Source of the DNA: Clavibacter sp. VKM Ac-2873 | GTDB lineage: Bacteria; Actinomycetota; Actinomycetes; Actinomycetales; Microbacteriaceae | Length of the DNA stretch: 64,000 nucleotides | NCBI RefSeq assembly: GCF_015351075.1 | Contig: NZ_JADKRS010000001.1 | Span: 186,001-250,000, forward strand | Reading direction: 5' to 3' | In this document: positions 1-7,449 of the stretch, one piece after another | How positions within the stretch are numbered: position 1 is the stretch's first letter | Layout of the letters: every line of letters begins with the position of its first letter | Notes under the pieces: model-generated | Told to the model about the DNA's origin: nothing | Databases searched by the model: none | The model's input: the letters and a program-made list of their open reading frames with translations, nothing else | Position numbers and translations under genes: made by a program

Positions 1-37
1 GGCCCGGCACCTGCCCGTCGACGGCGGTGCGCGATGA
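1..37 (+). CDS. 3' end of an upstream gene (partial)
   Basis: One frame is open from base 2 and ends in TGA at 35-37, giving a short C-terminal tail (ARHLPVDGGAR). The stop overlaps the Nudix start as ATGA. Four-base overlaps are common in this window, so this is plausibly the tail of a co-transcribed gene. Too little is present to name it. Confidence 0.35.
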   Translation, partial: ARHLPVDGGAR

Positions 38-507
38 CCGACGGCGATGTGGTGCGGCACGTCCGCGACACCGCGCGGATCCTGCTGGTCGACGAGCGCG
101 ACCGGCTCCTGCTCTTCCTCACGAACTACTCGACCGACATCGACCTGCCGCCGCGCTGGCTGACGCCCGGCGGCGGGATCGACCCGGGGGAGTCGCCTGC
201 CCAGGCCGCCCGCCGCGAGCTGTTCGAGGAGACCGGCCTGCGCGTCGAGTCCGTCGGCGAATCCGTCTGGGAGCACGACTACGCGCGCGAGCGCATCGAC
301 GGCGACCTCGACACCGGCCACTCGACGTTCTACCTCGTGCGCACGACGGCGTTCGCGCCGGTGTCCGACAACTGGATGCCCGACGAGTTCGACGACATCC
401 ACGCGCACCGCTGGTTCGGCCTCGACGAGCTGGCCGCGGCGCATGAGCCGTTCGAGCCGGCCGAGCTGGTGGAGGTCGCCCGCGAGGTGCTGTCGCGCCG
501 CGGTTGA
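34..507 (+). CDS. Nudix hydrolase
   Basis: A 157-aa soluble protein, usual length for a single-domain Nudix hydrolase. The full Nudix box (G-x5-E-x7-REU-x-EE-x-GU) is at residues 47-69, with G47, E53 and the R61-E-L-x-E-E66 helix that binds the catalytic metal. Such enzymes cleave nucleoside diphosphates linked to another moiety; nothing here fixes the substrate. The ATG overlaps the stop of a preceding gene (ATGA), suggesting an operon that continues beyond the left edge. Confidence 0.88.
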   Translation: MTDGDVVRHVRDTARILLVDERDRLLLFLTNYSTDIDLPPRWLTPGGGIDPGESPAQAARRELFEETGLRVESVGESVWEHDYARERIDGDLDTGHSTFYLVRTTAFAPVSDNWMPDEFDDIHAHRWFGLDELAAAHEPFEPAELVEVAREVLSRRG

Positions 508-549
508 TCCCGCGGAATGCCAGCCCTACTGGGTCGCAGCAGTGTGCCG

Positions 550-563
550 ATAATGCACATTAT
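550..563. promoter_or_regulatory. AT-rich palindrome
   Basis: ATAATG-CA-CATTAT is a perfect 6-bp inverted repeat in a very GC-rich genome, lying between two convergent genes. It could be a protein-binding site or chance. No adjacent start codon fits it. Confidence 0.25.
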
Positions 564-572
564 GTCATGTAA

Positions 573-587
573 CGTCTCGCGGAGACG
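573..587. terminator. Short hairpin between convergent genes
   Basis: CGTCTC-GCG-GAGACG forms a 6-bp stem with a 3-base loop downstream of both the Nudix gene and the minus-strand gene ending at 690. There is no clear U-tract. The rest of the 508-689 gap shows nothing else. Confidence 0.3.
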
Positions 588-689
588 CTCCCTGGTGAGG
601 TCCGCCGCCCGCGCGCCCGCGCTCCGCCTGCGTGCGCCTCGGTCACCGCGAGCCCGCGCACCGGCGCCGTGCCGGCGCTGGTGGTCGTC

Positions 690-1124
690 TCACGCCGTGA
701 GCGCCGTCCATCTCCACCAGAGCGCATGGTGCTCGCCCTCCTCGACACGGAACCGCCTGCCGCACACGGCGCATGCGCACTCGAAGGTCGCCGGCCACCC
801 GGAAGGATCCCGTCGGAGGACGGTCGCATGCCCGCGCTCCTCCTCCCGGTCGGGGTCGAAGGCCAGGAGCCTCGGGTAGTCGTCGCACCAGCATCGCCAG
901 CTCCGGTAGCCCCGCACCTTGCGGAGCGCGTGATCGAGGGCGTCGCGGTTGGGCCGGATCATCCCGCCGAGCTCGATGTCCACCGTAGCCCGCCGGATCC
1001 TCGGCAGCGCGATCCGGAGTTCCTCTAGCAGCACGGTGTCGCGGGAGCCGATGACCTCCCAGGTCGCCTGCCAGATGCGCTGCGGATCCGAGGAGAGCAG
1101 GTCGTCGAGCGTGTTCGTCACCAC
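690..1124 (-). CDS. Conserved hypothetical protein with clustered Cys residues
   Basis: A 144-aa protein with no signal peptide or membrane segment. The N-terminal half is charged and helical with an SSDPQRIWQATWEVI-like opening. The middle has a WRCWC pair, and the C-terminal third has CACAVCG followed by acidic and Trp-rich residues, so the cysteines could form a metal site. It resembles a family of small solo proteins in actinobacteria and other bacteria that look like polymorphic-toxin immunity proteins. That likeness is from memory and uncertain. No toxin gene is adjacent. The start is GTG and the ribosome site is weak. Confidence 0.6.
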   Translation of the reverse strand: MVTNTLDDLLSSDPQRIWQATWEVIGSRDTVLLEELRIALPRIRRATVDIELGGMIRPNRDALDHALRKVRGYRSWRCWCDDYPRLLAFDPDREEERGHATVLRRDPSGWPATFECACAVCGRRFRVEEGEHHALWWRWTALTA

Positions 1125-1402
1125 ATCACCACCGTACGTCGCCCGGGAATGCCCCGAGCTGCCGTCGCGCGCTCCGCCTGGATCGTCCGAGGCGCACGGG
1201 CCGTCCCCGTTGCACCCGCAGCCATGCAGGAGTCCTGGTCATGAGCTCGACTCCCCCTGACGGTCCGGGGCGGTGGGTCTCACGAGATCCGCGCCCTCGC
1301 GGCCTCCCGCACCCGATCCCGGTCGCGACCCGGCTGCCCGCCTGGGTCGGGCGCCGGGAGCGCGCGCTCCCCCGTGTCCACGACGTCGGCGCCGTCCTCG
1401 GA

Positions 1403-2302
1403 TCACGCGGTGCCAGCGGATCCGCTCGCGCCTCGCCCGGTGGCCGCCAGGAACTCCGCCAGGCTCGTGGCCCGGCGGCCGAGCACGCGCTCGACGTCGC
1501 CGCTCACGTGCTCCATCTCGCCGGCGGCCATGGCCGTGTACGTGCTGATCCACGCATCCAGCTGCCACTCCGGCGCCTGCCACACGGCGCGCGACGCGCG
1601 CGCCTCCTCGAGGGTCTCGGCCCGGTACGTGACGGGGCGCCCCTGGGCGGCGGCGACCGTCGCGGCGATCTCCCCCATCGTCAGCGCCTCCGGCCCGGTC
1701 AGCTCGTAGGCGGCGCCGGCGTGCGCCTCGGGACCGCGGAGGATCGTCGCGGCCACCTCGGCGACGTCGGCGCGCGTGACCGCGGCCACGCGCCCGTCGC
1801 CGGCGGGACCGCGGATCACGTCGTCCTCGCCGACGAGCTGGCTCACGAAGTCGATGTAGAAGGCGTCGCGCAGGAAGGTCCAGGCCATGCCGGACGCGCG
1901 GATCCGCTCCTCCGTCGCGTGGTGGTCGCGCGCCAGGGTGAACGTCGCGTCGGGAGCCGCGCCCTGGAACGACGTGTAGACCACGTGGCGGACCCCCGCC
2001 TCCGCCGCCGCGTCGACGAAGGCGATGTGCTGCGCCCGCCGGTGCTCGTCCTCGGCGGCGGACACCATGAGGAGCGTCGACACGCCCGTGAGCGCCGCGA
2101 CGGAGGCCGCGTGGTCCCCGTAGGACACCTCGTGCACGGTGGCGTCGGGCAGCCGGGGCGCTCGAGCGGGCGTGCGCGCGAGGAGGCGCAGCGGGACGCC
2201 GGCGTCGGCGAGGCGGCGGGCCACCGCTCCCCCGACGGCGCCGGTGACGCCGGTGACGGCGATGACGCCGGTGACGGCGATCGAGCTGGTCGGCGTGGTC
2301 AT
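1403..2302 (-). CDS. NmrA-type NAD(P)-binding oxidoreductase
   Basis: A 299-aa atypical short-chain dehydrogenase of the NmrA/quinone-oxidoreductase-2 type. The N-terminal Rossmann motif TGVTGAVG is at about residues 17-24, with RTPAR after strand 2 for NADP recognition, a YTSFQG segment and a long C-terminal substrate lobe. It probably reduces a quinone or acts as a redox sensor; substrate unknown. The start is ATG with a strong GGAGGGGAG site. The first Rossmann strand is encoded by an exact 18-bp tandem duplication (2246-2281), so IAVTGV occurs twice. It stands alone; the 1125-1402 gap downstream shows no other gene. Confidence 0.85.
   Translation of the reverse strand: MTTPTSSIAVTGVIAVTGVTGAVGGAVARRLADAGVPLRLLARTPARAPRLPDATVHEVSYGDHAASVAALTGVSTLLMVSAAEDEHRRAQHIAFVDAAAEAGVRHVVYTSFQGAAPDATFTLARDHHATEERIRASGMAWTFLRDAFYIDFVSQLVGEDDVIRGPAGDGRVAAVTRADVAEVAATILRGPEAHAGAAYELTGPEALTMGEIAATVAAAQGRPVTYRAETLEEARASRAVWQAPEWQLDAWISTYTAMAAGEMEHVSGDVERVLGRRATSLAEFLAATGRGASGSAGTA
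2246..2281. repeat. Exact 18-bp tandem duplication in coding sequence
   Basis: Bases 2246-2263 and 2264-2281 are identical 18-mers. On the coding (minus) strand each copy encodes IAVTGV, lengthening the first strand of the Rossmann fold by six residues in frame. Confidence 0.9.
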
Positions 2303-2541
2303 GGTGGTCTCCCCTCCGCGCGGCGGGCGCCGCGGATGCGGGTGCGATCCGATGCGCCCCGCGATCGTCCGACACTATCCGGGCGAGCGCCGCGGAGGAC
2401 GAGGTGAGCTGTCCCGACCGGCCGGGCGGCCCGGCACTCTACCCGTGACCGACGCTCGTCTCGACCCCTGCCCGGGCATTTGCCCATCCGCGGCCCTGCT
2501 CGTAGATTCGGCCGGATCCGATCCGAGGGCGAGCCGCATCC

Positions 2542-3747
2542 ATGACCATCGCGCGAGACGACGGACCGGCGTGGTCGGGACACGACCGCGGCTCCCGCGA
2601 GTACCGCCGGATCCTCGTCGCGCTCCTCGGCGCCGGCCTGGCGACGTTCGCGCAGCTGTACTGCCCGCAGGGCGTGCTGCCGCTGCTGGCGAGCGACCTC
2701 CGCGTCGACGCCGCGCAGGCCAGCCTGTCGGTCTCCGGAGCCACGATGGGCCTCGCGCTCGGGACGCTGCCGTGGTCGCTGGTGTCCGACCGCATCGGCC
2801 GCATCGCCTCGATGCGCCTCTCGTTGACCGCGGCGACCGTCCTCGGGCTGGCGATGCCCTGGTCCCCCACCTTCGGGATCCTGCTGGTCGTCCGCGTCCT
2901 CGAGGGCCTCGCGCTCGGGGGCATCCCGGCCCTCGCCGTCACCTACCTCGGGGAGGAGATCCGGCCGAGCCGCGTGGCCGTCGCCGCGGGCACGTACGTC
3001 TCCGGCACCACGCTCGGCGGCCTCGTGGGGCGGCTGGTCGCCGGACCGGTGGCCGACGTCGGCGGATGGCGCGTCGGGACGTTCGCCGTGGCGATCCTCG
3101 GCGCCGCCGCCACGGCGGTCTTCTTCGCGGCGACCCCGCGCCCCCGGGGATTCACCGCCAGGGCGGTCTCGGCGACGCGGCTGATCCGATCCACCGGCCT
3201 CCTCCTCCGCGACCCGCGGCTGCTCGTCCTCCTCGCGCAGGGGGCGCTCCTCGCCGGGAGCTTCGTGGCCGTCTACAACTACCTCGCCTTCCGTCTGGAG
3301 GCCGCGCCGTTCGGCCTGGCGCCCGGTCTGGCGAGCCTGCTCTTCGTCGCCTACCTGTCCGGCACGGTCTCCGCGCGCGTCGCCGGAGGGCGCGTGCCGC
3401 GGTTCGGGCGGCGTCGCGTGCTCCTGGCCTCGACGCTCGTGATGGCCGCGGGGACGGCGCTGACCCTCAGCGACCTGCTCCCGGTCGTGATCGTCGGCCT
3501 CGTCGTCATGACCGGCGGCTTCTTCGGCGCCCACTCGATCGCCTCGGGCTGGTCGGGGATCCTCACCGCGCACGACCGAGCGCAGTCCGCGTCGCTGTAC
3601 AACCTCGCCTACTACACCGGCTCGAGCGTCATCGGGTACGCGGGCGGCTTCGCCTGGACGGCGCTCGGATGGCCGGGCGTGGTGGGGATGGGCATGCTGC
3701 TCATGTCCGTCGCCGGCGCGTGGGCGATGCTGTCCGCGCGCGAGTGA
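2542..3747 (+). CDS. MFS transporter, YnfM-like
   Basis: A 401-aa integral membrane protein with about twelve hydrophobic segments. The signature loop between helices 2 and 3 reads SDRIGRIAS, and a second one (GGRVPRFGRRRV) sits in the C-terminal half. The opening region (FAQLYCPQGVLPLLASDL) resembles YnfM/YbcL-type drug or metabolite exporters. Substrate unknown. It is a single-gene unit facing the xylanase genes and separated from them by a hairpin terminator. The ATG chosen lacks a strong ribosome site but precedes the first charged stretch before helix 1. Confidence 0.87.
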   Translation: MTIARDDGPAWSGHDRGSREYRRILVALLGAGLATFAQLYCPQGVLPLLASDLRVDAAQASLSVSGATMGLALGTLPWSLVSDRIGRIASMRLSLTAATVLGLAMPWSPTFGILLVVRVLEGLALGGIPALAVTYLGEEIRPSRVAVAAGTYVSGTTLGGLVGRLVAGPVADVGGWRVGTFAVAILGAAATAVFFAATPRPRGFTARAVSATRLIRSTGLLLRDPRLLVLLAQGALLAGSFVAVYNYLAFRLEAAPFGLAPGLASLLFVAYLSGTVSARVAGGRVPRFGRRRVLLASTLVMAAGTALTLSDLLPVVIVGLVVMTGGFFGAHSIASGWSGILTAHDRAQSASLYNLAYYTGSSVIGYAGGFAWTALGWPGVVGMGMLLMSVAGAWAMLSARE

Positions 3748-3768
3748 CGACCGTCGCCCACGTCCGAC

Positions 3769-3805
3769 ACGGATCCCACGCCCCGCGGGAGGGCGCGGGA
3801 TCCGT
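3769..3805. terminator. Bidirectional hairpin terminator
   Basis: An inverted repeat with outer arms CGGATCCC (3770-3777) and GGGATCCG (3797-3804) and an inner CGCCC/GGGCG stem interrupted by one A-C mismatch. It lies between the convergent MFS gene and first xylanase. Confidence 0.65.
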
Positions 3806-3824
3806 CGACGCGGATGTCAGCGCA

Positions 3825-5843
3825 TCACGAGCCCGCGCGCGTGACGACGACGTCGAACGTCGTCGTCCGGACGTTGCCCGCGCGGTCCTCCGCCGTGCAC
3901 GTGACCGTGGTGGTGCCGACGGGGAAGATGCCGCTCCGCGCTGGCGCGCACACCACCCGCACGGTCCCGTCGCGCGTGTCCGCCGCCGACGGGAGCGCGT
4001 ACGGCACGCGCACGCCGGTGGGCTTCGTCGCCACCGCCGTGATGTCGTCCACGTCCGCGATGCGCGGCGCCGAGAGGTCCGCGGGGCGCGCCGGGAGCCT
4101 CTTCGCGTCGACGATCCCCCAGTAGGCGGGAGCGGCCTGCAGGTCGTCGTCGAACGGCAGCGGCTGCTCCCACGGCCGCGCGATGGGCCACGTGCGCAGC
4201 CAGCTGCGCGCGTTGCCGACGCCCCAGAAGGTGACCGAGTCGATCGACGCGGCCTGCTGGCGGATCATCTGGAAGAGGTCGCGGTAGTAGTAGCCGACCT
4301 CGGCCGCCGCCTGCGCGTCGTCCGCGTACACGGGCGTGTACGGATCCTGCGGCGTGCCGCTCACGTCGGCGCCCTCGTCCTGGTTCGACGCGTTGACGTC
4401 GAGCTCCGTGATCGCCTGCAGCAGGCGCGGGTCGATGCGCTCGACCGCGCGGATGGAGTCGCGCAGCCAGGACACGGGCCGCGCGAAGTCGACGTGCGCC
4501 TGGTGGCCCACGCCGTCGATCGGCACCCCGCGGGTGACGAGGGCGGAGATCAGCTCGAGGTAGTCCGCGCGCTTCGTGGGCAGCTCCGTGTTGTAGTCGT
4601 TGATGAACAGCTTCACCCCCGGGAAGGCGGCGCGCGCCAGGCGGAAGCCCTCGTCGACGAAGCCCTCCCCCAGCACCTGGTACCAGCGGCTGTCGCGCAT
4701 GTCGTGCGCGTTGGCGTTCGCGCCGTCGTCGATGACCTCGTTGACGACGTCCATCGCCCAGATGGGGCTGCCGCCGTCGGGGTAGCGCGCGGCGATGTGG
4801 TCGGCGATGCCCGTCACGTGCGCCGCCATGCGCGCCTTCAGCAGCGCCTGGTCGGCGGGGCTGTCGGTGAGCGGCCGGTCGCCGTCGAGGAAGAACCAGG
4901 CGGGCGTCTGCGAGTGCCAGAACAGCACGTGGTAGTAGACCTTCGTGCCGGTCCGGTCGGCGAAGTCGAGCAGCTGGTCGAGCTGCGTGAAGGTGAAGCG
5001 CCCCTCCTCCGGCTGGATGCTCTCGGGCTTGCCCGCGTTCTCCGGCGTGAAGGCGTCGAACTGGCGGCTGACGAGGTCCGCTCCGGCGCCGACGGTCTCG
5101 CGGCCGTCGATGGCGACGCCCACGTGCTCGATGCCGCGGGCGCCCAGGACGTCCTTCAGCGCCGGGATGCCGGTCTGCACCGGGGTGCCCACGGCGTCGC
5201 CGAGCTGGAAGTCGTCGAGGAGGAAGTCCGCGCCGACGGTGCCCTCCACGTAGATCTGCGCTCGGTCGACCGGGCCGCCCGACGTGTAGGTGCCGGTGAG
5301 CTCGGTCCACGCGTCGGCGGTGACGCGCGCGGCGGCGCCCGCCACCGCGTCGTAGCCGCTGCCGCCGCCGGTGTCGCGCTGCACGGAGACCTGGAGCGAT
5401 GCGGGCTCCTCCCCCGGCGTCAGGCGCGCCCAGACGGTCACCTCGACCTCCTGGCCGACGGCGAGCGACGACGTGACGTCGAGGGCGGCGCCGTGCCACT
5501 CCTGCGTGCGGTCGGTCACGAGGAGGCTGCCGGATCCGGTGCGCGCCGTCGTGCTGGGCGCGATGGTCACGCCGTCGCCGCGCGGGGCCCACGCGCCGGT
5601 GCCGGACTCGAAGTCGGACCCGATCCCGGCGGGGGCGACGGCGTCCGTCGCCTCCGCCGCCTGCGCGGCCGGTGCGGCGAGGGCGCCCGCGCCCACGACC
5701 AGGCCGAGCGCGGTGAGGACGGAGATCCCCCGTCGGCGGGCGGGGCGGGTGCCGACGGTGCGGCGGCCGGCGGACCTGCTGCGGTCCGGGCTCGGAGGGC
5801 TGACGTCCGCGGGCGCGGACGGGCTGGTGCGGGGAATGCTCAT
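3825..5843 (-). CDS. Secreted GH10 endo-1,4-beta-xylanase with CBM and HYR domains
   Basis: A 672-aa precursor that hydrolyses internal beta-1,4 bonds in xylan outside the cell. The start is the ATG at 5843, behind GAGAGGTG; a longer frame to 5900 lacks a better site. A signal peptide (RRR then a hydrophobic core, ending near AQAAEA) covers residues 1-64. A CBM22/CBM4_9-like xylan-binding domain spans about 70-220, the GH10 barrel about 224-585, and a HYR-type beta-sandwich 590-672. The acid/base is E369 in DVVNE, the nucleophile E480 in ITELD, and H310 sits in the conserved WHSQTP loop. It is paralogous to the next gene. In Clavibacter a comparable tandem pair is called xysA/xysB; which is which I cannot tell. 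A palindrome-rich promoter lies upstream. Confidence 0.93.
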   Translation of the reverse strand: MSIPRTSPSAPADVSPPSPDRSRSAGRRTVGTRPARRRGISVLTALGLVVGAGALAAPAAQAAEATDAVAPAGIGSDFESGTGAWAPRGDGVTIAPSTTARTGSGSLLVTDRTQEWHGAALDVTSSLAVGQEVEVTVWARLTPGEEPASLQVSVQRDTGGGSGYDAVAGAAARVTADAWTELTGTYTSGGPVDRAQIYVEGTVGADFLLDDFQLGDAVGTPVQTGIPALKDVLGARGIEHVGVAIDGRETVGAGADLVSRQFDAFTPENAGKPESIQPEEGRFTFTQLDQLLDFADRTGTKVYYHVLFWHSQTPAWFFLDGDRPLTDSPADQALLKARMAAHVTGIADHIAARYPDGGSPIWAMDVVNEVIDDGANANAHDMRDSRWYQVLGEGFVDEGFRLARAAFPGVKLFINDYNTELPTKRADYLELISALVTRGVPIDGVGHQAHVDFARPVSWLRDSIRAVERIDPRLLQAITELDVNASNQDEGADVSGTPQDPYTPVYADDAQAAAEVGYYYRDLFQMIRQQAASIDSVTFWGVGNARSWLRTWPIARPWEQPLPFDDDLQAAPAYWGIVDAKRLPARPADLSAPRIADVDDITAVATKPTGVRVPYALPSAADTRDGTVRVVCAPARSGIFPVGTTTVTCTAEDRAGNVRTTTFDVVVTRAGS

Positions 5844-5876
5844 CGTCGAACACCTCTCGTGTGTTCCGACTTCGCT

Positions 5877-5951
5877 GTCGGATGCTCGCACCGTAGGCAC
5901 CCGAACCGGCGGGGAGCAAGGTATTCGAAAACCTTTGTTGCGTTAGGCAAC
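5877..5951 (-). promoter_or_regulatory. Xylanase promoter with two operator-like inverted repeats
   Basis: Read on the minus strand, TTGCTC (5914-5919) and TACGGT (5890-5895) are 18 bases apart and fit -35 and -10 boxes. Overlapping the -35 is an 18-bp near-palindrome at 5918-5935 (AAGGT..TTCGAA..ACCTT with two mismatches). Next to it, at 5937-5951, is GTTGC-n5-GCAAC. Positions over and just upstream of -35 suit a repressor or activator. The regulator is not identifiable from sequence. Confidence 0.5.
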
Positions 5952-5960
5952 GAACGCGAC

Positions 5961-5993
5961 GCGGCCCCCGTCCTCGGTGAGGACGGGGGCCGC
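5961..5993 (-). terminator. Terminator of the second xylanase gene
   Basis: A perfect 13-bp stem, GCGGCCCCCGTCC (5961-5973) with GGACGGGGGCCGC (5981-5993), and a 7-base loop. It starts 21 bases past the stop codon of the gene ending at 6014. It insulates the two xylanase genes, so they are probably separate transcripts. Confidence 0.8.
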
Positions 5994-6013
5994 GGTCGTG
6001 CAGCGTGCGGTGA

Positions 6014-7309
6014 TCAGCCCTTCGGCAGCGGCGGACGCGGCGGGAGCAGGTCCGGCCTCACGATGCCCCAGTACGCGGGCATGGCCTCCTGATGCGTCCC
6101 GAACGGGAGCGGCTGGTCCCACGGCTGGTCGATCGACGGGCCGTGCAGCCAGGTCCGCGAGTTGTCGGACCCCCAGAAGGTGACCGACTCGAGGTTCGCG
6201 GCCTCCTGCCGGATCATCGTGAACAGGTCCTTGTAGACCCAGCCCACTGCCGCGGCGGTGTCGTCCGGGTTCGAGTAGATCGGCGCCGTGTGGTTCCGGT
6301 TCTCGCTGTTGCCCGTCGCGGCGGCCTGCGACGCGCCGACGTCCAGCTCGGAGATGGCCTGGAGGAGGTTCGGGTCGAGGGCCTTCACCGCGTGGATCGT
6401 GTTCCTCAGCTCCTCGATGTTGCTGCGGAGGCCGATGTGGCTCTGCTGCGAGACGCCCTCGACCGGGATGTTCCGCTTCAGGAGGTCGGAGACGAGCCCG
6501 AGGTAGTCGGCGCGCTTGCTCGGCGAGTCGGTGTTGTACTCGTTGATGAAGAGCTTGACGCCCGGGAAGTACTTCTTCGCGAGCTGGAAGCCCTCGTCGA
6601 CGAAGCCCTCGCCGAGCACCCGGAAGAAGGGCGTGTCCTTCATGTCGTGCGGGTTGCCGTTGGGGCCGTCGTCGATGACCTCGTTGACGACGTCCATGGC
6701 CCAGATGGGGCTGTTCCCCTTCGGGTAGCGGGACGCGATGTGGTCGGCGATCGCCTTCATGTGGGCGTCCATGCGCGCCTTCAGCAGCGCCTGGTCGGCC
6801 GGGCTGTTCGTCAGCGGCCGGCCGTGGTCGAGGAAGAACCAATAGGGCGTCTGCGGCTTCCAGTACGGGACGTGGAAGTACATCTTCATGCTGTGCGCGT
6901 CGGCGAAGTCGAGCAGCTTGTCGATGCCGGTGAAGTCGAACCGGCCCTCGACGGGCTGGATGGCGTCGGCCTTGCCCTCGTTCTCCGGGGTCATGGCGTT
7001 GAAGTGGCGGGCGATGAGATCGGCCGAGGCGCCCTGCACCTCGCCGCTGCCCATCGCCACGCCGACGTGCTCGATGCCGGCGTCGCCGAGGACGTCCTTG
7101 AGGGCGGGGACCTCCATGCCGGAGACGGGGGTGCTCGGTGCGGCCGCGGACGCGGACCCCACGGGGACGCCGACGGCGACCGCGGTGAGGACGGCGGCGG
7201 CCGAGGCGAGGGCGGCCAGGCCGCGACGGGGGCGACGGCGGGCGCCGGGGTTCGGGAGGGACGGCGTCGTGCGGACGGACGCCTCGGGACGGGGTGGGGT
7301 GAAGGTCAC
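6014..7309 (-). CDS. Secreted GH10 endo-1,4-beta-xylanase, single domain
   Basis: A 431-aa precursor. The signal peptide has RRRPRRG then a hydrophobic stretch and probably ends near SASAAA (about residue 57). The GH10 barrel covers about 65-425, with acid/base E210 in DVVNE, nucleophile E321 in ISELD, the QQSH substrate loop and FWG. It lacks the CBM and HYR domains of its neighbour. One departure stands out: the conserved active-site WH in the WHSQTP loop is W150-K151 here, so a residue that normally contacts the -1 sugar is Lys. The paired glutamates are intact, so it may still be active with altered kinetics or substrate. The two barrels are clearly paralogous (shared VPALKDVLG/IPALKDVLG opening). 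ATG start behind GAGAGGCACC. Confidence 0.92.
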   Translation of the reverse strand: MTFTPPRPEASVRTTPSLPNPGARRRPRRGLAALASAAAVLTAVAVGVPVGSASAAAPSTPVSGMEVPALKDVLGDAGIEHVGVAMGSGEVQGASADLIARHFNAMTPENEGKADAIQPVEGRFDFTGIDKLLDFADAHSMKMYFHVPYWKPQTPYWFFLDHGRPLTNSPADQALLKARMDAHMKAIADHIASRYPKGNSPIWAMDVVNEVIDDGPNGNPHDMKDTPFFRVLGEGFVDEGFQLAKKYFPGVKLFINEYNTDSPSKRADYLGLVSDLLKRNIPVEGVSQQSHIGLRSNIEELRNTIHAVKALDPNLLQAISELDVGASQAAATGNSENRNHTAPIYSNPDDTAAAVGWVYKDLFTMIRQEAANLESVTFWGSDNSRTWLHGPSIDQPWDQPLPFGTHQEAMPAYWGIVRPDLLPPRPPLPKG

Positions 7310-7395
7310 TGGTGCCTCTCGTACGGTGGATGGGACACCGCGACCCTAGGGAGGACCGGCAGCCCGCCGAGGAGGTTGTGGACAGGAGGCAACGA

Positions 7396-7417
7396 GATCC
7401 GCGGCAGCGTGCGGATC
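7396..7417 (-). terminator. Possible terminator hairpin
   Basis: GATCCGC (7396-7402) pairs with GCGGATC (7411-7417) across an 8-base loop, 33 bases past the stop of the methyltransferase gene. Short stem and no U-tract, so only a candidate. The rest of 7310-7395 would hold the promoter of the second xylanase. Confidence 0.4.
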
Positions 7418-7449
7418 CGTGGTCGCGTCGCCGTGCCGTGCGACGAGGG

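Noticed and set aside
560-1260. Possible extra genes in both directions between 560 and 1260
   Set aside because: All but the 690-1124 minus-strand frame are Arg/Pro/Ser-rich without family likeness or ribosome sites.
2139-6092. Very long plus-strand reading frame across the MFS and xylanase genes
   Set aside because: It is antisense to the xylanase and out of frame with the MFS gene; the product is Arg/Gly/Ala noise typical of GC-rich shadow frames.
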